This document shows, piece by piece, positions 23,120-27,164 of a DNA stretch of 27,164 bases. Below the pieces are notes generated by a model. That model made no database searches. It was not told the origin of the DNA and saw only the letters and a list, made by a program, of their open reading frames with translations. The first letter of the stretch is position 1, and each line of letters begins with the position of its first letter. Source of the stretch: Clostridiales bacterium (GTDB lineage: Bacteria; Bacillota_A; Clostridia; Oscillospirales; Oscillospiraceae); assembly GCA_014799485.1 (NCBI GenBank), contig JAAVHY010000028.1:1-27164 (forward strand). Reading direction: 5' to 3'. Position numbers and translations under genes: made by a program.

Positions 23120-23752
23120 TCAAAGGGGCTCGCCGCCCACCGCGCCCAGGAGCTGGCGGGCGTAGGGCAGCTCCAGGATGGCGGCGCACAGGGTATGCCA
23201 TTCGTCCAGCTTGTGGTTTCGGCGGGCAAAGTAGATGTTGGCCAGCACCTCGTAATTCAAGGTCACGGTGCGCATCTGGTTGTAGCTGGAGGGGAGCAGC
23301 TGGATCAGGTCGTACCAGTCCGCCTTGTTTTTGTCCGCCACATAGCGCTGGCGCACCGTCTCCAGATAGGCCACGTACCGCCCGAACTCCGCCAGGGAGG
23401 CGGGGGTGAGGTGGTCGGTGGAGAAGTCGGAAAGCTCCAGGGGCCTGGCGTGGAGCTTGTGCATGGTGGAGGTGGAGTTGGCCACGGTGCCCACCTTATA
23501 GGTGTCGAACTCCTTCCACCAGTACAGCGGGGCGGTGATGTCCATGGACACGAAGATCTGCCGGATGAACTTCCGGTGGTCGCTGCCCGCCGCGCACAGC
23601 CGCGTGGCCAGGGACAGGTCGTTCTCCCCCAGCACGTACTGCCCGTCCGGGCCGTAGTGGCTGTCCGACCGGTCCCAGCTGTTCAGGGGGTTGCGGGCCC
23701 CCCGCATGGCGTTTTCCAGGTTCATGACGCTGACGCGTTCCACTTTCAGCAT
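23120..23752 (-). CDS. Divergent ThyX-like protein lacking the canonical flavin motif, 210 aa
   Basis: I recognise the overall order of flavin-dependent thymidylate synthases. An ARNPLNSW start resembles the AARVSF region. A core helix reads FIRQIFVSMDITAPLYWWKEFDTYK (residues 62-86), then TVANSTSTMHKL. A C-terminal half reads LLPSSYNQMRTVTLNYEVLANIYFARR followed by KLDEWHTL, matching the leucine-rich and arginine-containing nucleotide-binding helices. The usual RHRxxSxNExSxRY motif is replaced, so normal ThyX catalysis is doubtful. The ATG at 23752 is preceded by AAGGAGG at normal spacing; an upstream TTG frame would overlap that ribosome site. It follows the zinc-ribbon/SH3b protein gene with a hairpin between. 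Function unknown. Confidence 0.6.
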   Translation of the reverse strand: MLKVERVSVMNLENAMRGARNPLNSWDRSDSHYGPDGQYVLGENDLSLATRLCAAGSDHRKFIRQIFVSMDITAPLYWWKEFDTYKVGTVANSTSTMHKLHARPLELSDFSTDHLTPASLAEFGRYVAYLETVRQRYVADKNKADWYDLIQLLPSSYNQMRTVTLNYEVLANIYFARRNHKLDEWHTLCAAILELPYARQLLGAVGGEPL

Positions 23753-23774
23753 GATAAGGCCCTCCTTCAAAATG

Positions 23775-23802
23775 GGAGCGCCGCCCGGGCGGGCGGCGCT
23801 CC
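23775..23802 (-). terminator. GC-rich hairpin between the zinc-ribbon protein gene and the ThyX-like gene
   Basis: GGAGCGCCGCCC (23775-23786) pairs perfectly with GGGCGGCGCTCC (23791-23802) around a four-base loop, followed on the minus strand by CATTTT. It is directly upstream of the ThyX-like ribosome site, so the downstream gene may depend on read-through or an unseen promoter. Confidence 0.7.
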
Positions 23803-23808
23803 GCGTCG

Positions 23809-24936
23809 TCAGTTGGTGGAGATGTATTCGCCCATGATGTAGCCGGTCTTGAAGGTCCCGCCGCCAGCGGCGTACTGGATTTGATACCAGCCGTTCTCCG
23901 CCTCGGCCACCACGGTGATGGTGTTGCCGTTGACCAGGCTGTCCTGGACCTCGTAGGAGGTGCCCGGGCCGGAGCGCACCCGCAGGCCGCCCGCGGCGTT
24001 GACGATGGTGCCCGTCCGTCCCACGGTGACGGTGCCGCTGGGCGCCGGGGTGTTGGTCGCCGGCGGGGTGGTAGTGACAGCGGGGGGATCGCTGACCGCG
24101 GGGGCGGTGGACTGGGTGGGCTGCTCGTTATACTTTCGGGACTGGGCGCGCACCACGCACTGGACGGAGATGCCGTCAGCGGTGGCGGTGATATACACAT
24201 TGTGGTACGCGCCGCTGTTGTTCACATTGGCGACCAAACCGTTGTCGCTTACGGAGACCCACTCGGGGTTGGAGGAGGTCCAGATCACGGTCCCGGACCA
24301 GTCCGCGGGAGTGAACCTGGCTTCCAGCTGGTAGGAGTCGCCCACCCACAGGGTGAAGTCCTCGGCCTGCCGGCCGTCGGAGCCGTACAGCGCAATGCCG
24401 GTGAGCGTGGTCTGGACGGGGGGATCAGTGGGCTCCACCGGCGGCGTGTCGGTGGGTTCCACGGGGGCGGTGGGCAGGTTCACGATACTGCCGCTGGGAT
24501 CGGCGCTGGGCTCCACGCTGGCGGGAGGCTGGGAGTCGTCCGGCTTGGAGGGCGTTTTGCCGTGGAGCTGGGGGTAGATGACGGTGAACACGATGATGAG
24601 CGCCGCCACGATGATGACCAGCGAGCACAGGAAGGTGATGAGCCGGGGCCAGTTGATGGGGGGCAGATCCATGCTGCGCCCGCCCTGCTTGGCGGCCAGA
24701 CGCTTGCCGGCCTTGGGCCGGGGGGTGTAGTACTCGTCCTCCGGATCGTCGTCAAAAGCGTCCTGCCCGTCGAACACGTAACCGTCGTCCTGGTCCTCCT
24801 CGTCCCGGACGGGAGGGGCGGAGCGGTGGGGGTCGTTGCGTTCCCCGCAGAAGGGGCAGCGGCGGTAGGTGGCGCTGTAGTCCTCGCCGCAGGCGTCGCA
24901 GTGGATCAGCTTATCATGGGAAGGCTTGGCAGCCAT
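23809..24936 (-). CDS. Membrane-anchored zinc-ribbon protein with BIG2-like and SH3b domains, 375 aa
   Basis: An N-terminal zinc ribbon (C13, C16, C27, C30; HCDACG and CPFCGERN) is followed by an acidic linker at about 40-70. One membrane segment lies at 98-121 (LITFLCSLVIIVAALIIVF). Then come a Pro/Thr-rich spacer, a BIG2-like Ig domain at about 180-268 (VGDSYQLEARFTP, WTSSNPEWVSVSDNGLV), a second Thr/Pro spacer and a C-terminal bacterial SH3 domain (GGLRVRSGPGTSYE, GWYQIQYA). The ribbon should face the cytoplasm and the BIG2 and SH3b parts the wall. SH3b domains commonly bind peptidoglycan, so a cell-wall sensing or tethering role is likely but unproven. The start at 24936 follows AAGGAGG; 26 more upstream codons lack such a site. 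Confidence 0.8.
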   Translation of the reverse strand: MAAKPSHDKLIHCDACGEDYSATYRRCPFCGERNDPHRSAPPVRDEEDQDDGYVFDGQDAFDDDPEDEYYTPRPKAGKRLAAKQGGRSMDLPPINWPRLITFLCSLVIIVAALIIVFTVIYPQLHGKTPSKPDDSQPPASVEPSADPSGSIVNLPTAPVEPTDTPPVEPTDPPVQTTLTGIALYGSDGRQAEDFTLWVGDSYQLEARFTPADWSGTVIWTSSNPEWVSVSDNGLVANVNNSGAYHNVYITATADGISVQCVVRAQSRKYNEQPTQSTAPAVSDPPAVTTTPPATNTPAPSGTVTVGRTGTIVNAAGGLRVRSGPGTSYEVQDSLVNGNTITVVAEAENGWYQIQYAAGGGTFKTGYIMGEYISTN

Positions 24937-25092
24937 ACTGTAATTCCTCCTTGCGTGAAAGGGTCGAAGCTTGTGGGTATCTTCTATCTTACACGTTTCG
25001 GCCCGGTTCGTCAATCTTTATTTATTATGTCACCCTAAATTCCGGGGGATAAAATGGGGGAGTCTGGGCATACTGCCGCAGAGGTGAAGCGC

Positions 25093-25536
25093 ATGGACAT
25101 GACCAATCAACAATACAACCAGTACGTCAGCGGCAAGGCGAAGCCCTCCCCGCTGTGGAAGGACTGCCTGTGGGCCTTCTGCGTGGGCGGGGCCATCTGC
25201 GCCGGGGGACAGGGGCTTATGGCTCTGTACCAGAGCTTAGGGGCGGGCAAGGAGGACGCGGGCACCTGGACCTCCGTCACGCTGATCTTCCTGGCCTCCC
25301 TGCTCACCGGCCTGGGGGTATTTGACAACATTGCCAAGCGGGCGGGGGCGGGGACGCTGGTGCCCATCACCGGCTTCTCCAACGCCATGGTGTCCCCGGC
25401 CCTGGAGTTCAAGAGCGAGGGCTTCGTCACCGGCACCGGGGCCAAGCTGTTTACTGTGGCGGGGCCTGTGCTGGCATACGGGATCTCGGCCAGCGTGGTG
25501 TACGGGATCATATTATATCTTTATGGGCTCTTTTGA
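25093..25536 (+). CDS. spoVAC: Stage V sporulation protein AC (SpoVAC), 147 aa
   Basis: The protein has the SpoVAC opening, YNQYVSGKAKPSPLWKDCLWAFCVGGAICAGGQ. Later features are LLTGLGVFDNIAKRAGAGTLVPITGFSNAM, VSPALEFKSEGFVTG and a final hydrophobic helix. SpoVA proteins form the inner-membrane channel through which dipicolinic acid enters the forespore and leaves at germination. I choose the ATG at 25093, which has GAGGTG six bases upstream and gives a length close to the B. subtilis protein (150). The ATG at 25054 would add 13 residues and has a weaker site. No spoVAD or spoVAE gene lies directly next to it here, so the operon is reduced or split. Its presence marks a spore former. Confidence 0.9.
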   Translation: MDMTNQQYNQYVSGKAKPSPLWKDCLWAFCVGGAICAGGQGLMALYQSLGAGKEDAGTWTSVTLIFLASLLTGLGVFDNIAKRAGAGTLVPITGFSNAMVSPALEFKSEGFVTGTGAKLFTVAGPVLAYGISASVVYGIILYLYGLF

Positions 25537-25542
25537 GGGAAT

Positions 25543-25566
25543 GGGCGGCGGAGTGTTCTGCCGCCC
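25543..25566 (+). terminator. Hairpin after spoVAC
   Basis: GGGCGGC (25543-25549) pairs with GCCGCCC (25560-25566). It starts seven bases after the stop, and a modest T-tract (CTATTTT) follows after a gap. Confidence 0.5.
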
Positions 25567-25600
25567 CGTCCTATTTTGCGCCGCTTTGCGGGGAAATCCC

Positions 25601-25629
25601 TTGCCCCTCCCGGGAAAAAATGATATACT
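25601..25629 (+). promoter_or_regulatory. Promoter for radC
   Basis: TTGCCC (25601-25606) and TATACT (25624-25629) are separated by 17 bp, about 30 bases upstream of the ATG. Confidence 0.6.
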
Positions 25630-25660
25630 TGCCATATCATACCGAGATAAGACAGGGGGG

Positions 25661-26368
25661 ATGACCGTGGCGGGGGAGAAAGCGCCCTCCATCCACGCCA
25701 AGCACCGCCAGGGCATGAAGGAGCAGTTTCTGAAGCAGGGCCTGAGCGGGATGAAGGACCACAAGATTTTGGAGCTGCTGCTGTTCTACGCCGTTCCCAG
25801 GATAGATGTGAACCCCCTGGCCCACCGGCTGGTGGACCACTTCGGCTCGCTGGCCGGGGTGTTCCACGCCACCTACGACCAGCTGCTGGAGGTGGAGGGG
25901 GTAGGCCCCAACGTTGCCACCCTGCTCCAGCTCATCCCGGCGGTGTCCGCCCGGTATCTGGAGGAGAGCGCCAGCTTCGACGGGCGGATCGTGGCAAGCT
26001 GGCAGCTGCGGGAGCTGCTGGCCCCGCTGTTTTTCGGACAGCGGAACGAGATCGCGTACTTAGTGTGCATGGACGGGAAGAACAAGGTGCTGGCCACCCG
26101 GAAGCTGGGGGAGGGTGTGGTAGGCGCGGTGCCCATCGCGGCGCGGAAGGTGCTGGAGGCCGCCCTGGCCTGCAACGCCAGCCGGGTGGTGCTGGCCCAC
26201 AACCATGTGTCCGGGGTGGCGCTGTGGTCCCCGGCGGACGTGGACACCACCCTGCGGCTCAAGCGCCTGCTGGCGGAGGCGGACATCGTGCTGGTGGATC
26301 ACGTCATCCTGGCCGGGGACGATATGGTGTCCATGGCGGAGTCCGGCCTGTTGAGTGAGAATCGCTGA
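25661..26368 (+). CDS. radC: RadC family JAB-domain protein, 235 aa
   Basis: The N-terminal helix-hairpin-helix region is seen in ILELLLFYAVPRIDVNPLAHRLVDHFGSL and VEGVGPNVATLLQLIP. The C-terminal JAB1/MPN-like metalloprotease fold carries HNHVSG (H180, H182) and SPADVDTTLRL with the downstream aspartate, so the zinc site looks complete. The usual proline of HNHPSG is a valine here. RadC was once linked to DNA repair, but its actual role is unsettled. The ATG at 25661 lies directly against AGGGGGG; a GTG at 25667 has better spacing from it and would remove only two residues. Its own promoter and a strong terminator make it a single-gene unit. Confidence 0.88.
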   Translation: MTVAGEKAPSIHAKHRQGMKEQFLKQGLSGMKDHKILELLLFYAVPRIDVNPLAHRLVDHFGSLAGVFHATYDQLLEVEGVGPNVATLLQLIPAVSARYLEESASFDGRIVASWQLRELLAPLFFGQRNEIAYLVCMDGKNKVLATRKLGEGVVGAVPIAARKVLEAALACNASRVVLAHNHVSGVALWSPADVDTTLRLKRLLAEADIVLVDHVILAGDDMVSMAESGLLSENR

Positions 26369-26405
26369 ACCGCCGTGAACAGGCAGAGCGTGACAAAACG
26401 CAAGA

Positions 26406-26436
26406 AAAGGCCCCCGTCCATCGGACGGGGGCCTTT
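26406..26436 (+). terminator. Strong terminator after radC
   Basis: A 14-bp perfect stem (26406-26419 with 26423-26436) closes on an ATC loop. TTT is part of the stem end, and A/T bases flank it on both sides, so it could act on both converging genes. Confidence 0.75.
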
Positions 26437-26510
26437 GAATTCGGGGATGTCAGCCCATTTCCCGCAGGCGGCTGACCAGCGGCTGGATTTTTCCTACAAA
26501 CAAAATGGCT

Positions 26511-27164
26511 TTAGTTTTTCAAACCCTCCGCCCAGGCGGCGTACTTCTCCACCTTAGCGGCGCAGTCGGCCTGATCCTTGCCTTGGGCCAGGATATACAC
26601 CTTGACCTTGGGCTCGGTGCCGGAGGGCCGGACGATGACAGAGGTGCCGTCCGCCAGCTCATAGCGCAGCACGTTGGAGCCGGACAGCTCCATGGCAGTC
26701 TTGTCGCCGGTGGCGGCGTCCACCACGCTGCCGTCCTTGTAGTCCTTCCAGGTTTTGACGGTCTCGCCGCCGATCTCCTTGGGGGGATTGGCGCGCAGAC
26801 CGGCCATCAGGTCGGCCATCTTCTTCAGGCCGTCCAGCCCGGGCATCACCAGGTTCAAGGTGCGCTCACCGTAGCTGCCGTACTTCTCGTACAGGGCCAT
26901 CAGGGCGTCGTAGAGGGTCATGCCCTTGCCGGCGTACCAGGCGGCCATCTCGGTCATGGCCACGGCGGCGGTGACGGCGTCCTTGTCCCGGACGTAGTCG
27001 CCCAGCATATAGCCGTAGCTCTCCTCGTAGGACATGATGACATTGCCCTCGCCGGAGCCCTCCAGCCGGTCCTTCTTCTGGGCCAGGAACTTGAAGCCGG
27101 TGAAGGTGTCGAAGCACTGGAGGCCGTTGACCTCGGCCACCTTGCGGGCCATCTCGGTGGTGAC
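26511..27164 (-). CDS. Phosphoglucomutase/phosphomannomutase, C-terminal part (cut by window edge)
   Basis: The visible 217 residues are the C-terminal third of an alpha-D-phosphohexomutase. Domain 3 shows VNGLQCFDTFTGFKFL and the sugar-binding loop VIMSYEESYGYMLGDYVRDKDAV, where GEESxG-type residues recognise the sugar; here SYEESYG. Domain 4 carries the phosphate-binding signature VIVRPSGTEPKVKVY. These enzymes move phosphate between C1 and C6 of glucose or mannose, feeding cell-wall and polysaccharide precursors; the EESYG form is usual for the PgcA-type phosphoglucomutase of Firmicutes. The catalytic phosphoserine is beyond the window. Open to the end, with normal stop at 26511. Confidence 0.92.
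   Translation of the reverse strand, partial: VTTEMARKVAEVNGLQCFDTFTGFKFLAQKKDRLEGSGEGNVIMSYEESYGYMLGDYVRDKDAVTAAVAMTEMAAWYAGKGMTLYDALMALYEKYGSYGERTLNLVMPGLDGLKKMADLMAGLRANPPKEIGGETVKTWKDYKDGSVVDAATGDKTAMELSGSNVLRYELADGTSVIVRPSGTEPKVKVYILAQGKDQADCAAKVEKYAAWAEGLKN

Overview
The window looks like the chromosome of a GC-rich, spore-forming anaerobic Clostridia, most likely an Oscillospiraceae-type gut Firmicute. This is inference from gene content: a SpoVAC spore protein, a surface protein with SLH domains, an [FeFe] hydrogenase, an oxygen-sensitive 2-hydroxyacyl-CoA dehydratase-type cassette, AGGAGG-type ribosome binding sites, and TTG starts beside ATG. No phage, CRISPR, integrase or insertion sequence is visible.

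Layout. 1-631 (minus): a ThrE-family exporter cut by the window edge, preceded by a 48-aa protein. 955-6253 (plus): a 1339-aa secreted SLH protein behind a long structured leader, then an AI-2E-family transporter. 6269-9235 (minus): a three-gene cassette of activase, HGD-D-like dehydratase and DUF2229-like subunit, with start and stop codons touching. 9398-9958 (minus): a YdeI/OmpD-associated protein. 10180-10265 (plus): tRNA-Leu(GAG) behind a perfect consensus promoter. 10477-17493 is an accessory-looking stretch, by eye less GC-rich than its surroundings. It holds an L-lactate permease, a decayed lactate racemase (larA) gene, a large hybrid sensor kinase, and a flavodoxin-like oxidoreductase divergent from an HxlR regulator. 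A near-identical 21-bp repeat occurs just after the tRNA and again at 16132.

17738-21270 (plus) is a two-gene hydrogenase operon: a GltD-like flavoprotein carrying a NuoF-type Fe-S domain, then a modular HydA with all H-cluster motifs intact. It probably exchanges electrons between NAD(P)H and H2. 21493-23056 (plus) is a MATE efflux pump whose leader can form either a terminator or a competing antiterminator; this unassigned candidate riboswitch or attenuator is the most interesting regulatory element here. 23120-24936 (minus) holds a ThyX-like protein without the canonical flavin motif and a membrane-anchored zinc-ribbon/BIG2/SH3b protein. 25093-26368 (plus) encodes SpoVAC and RadC. The window ends inside a phosphohexomutase on the minus strand.

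Promoters, terminators and folds were read by eye and not computed. Family assignments rest on recognised motifs, without database searches.
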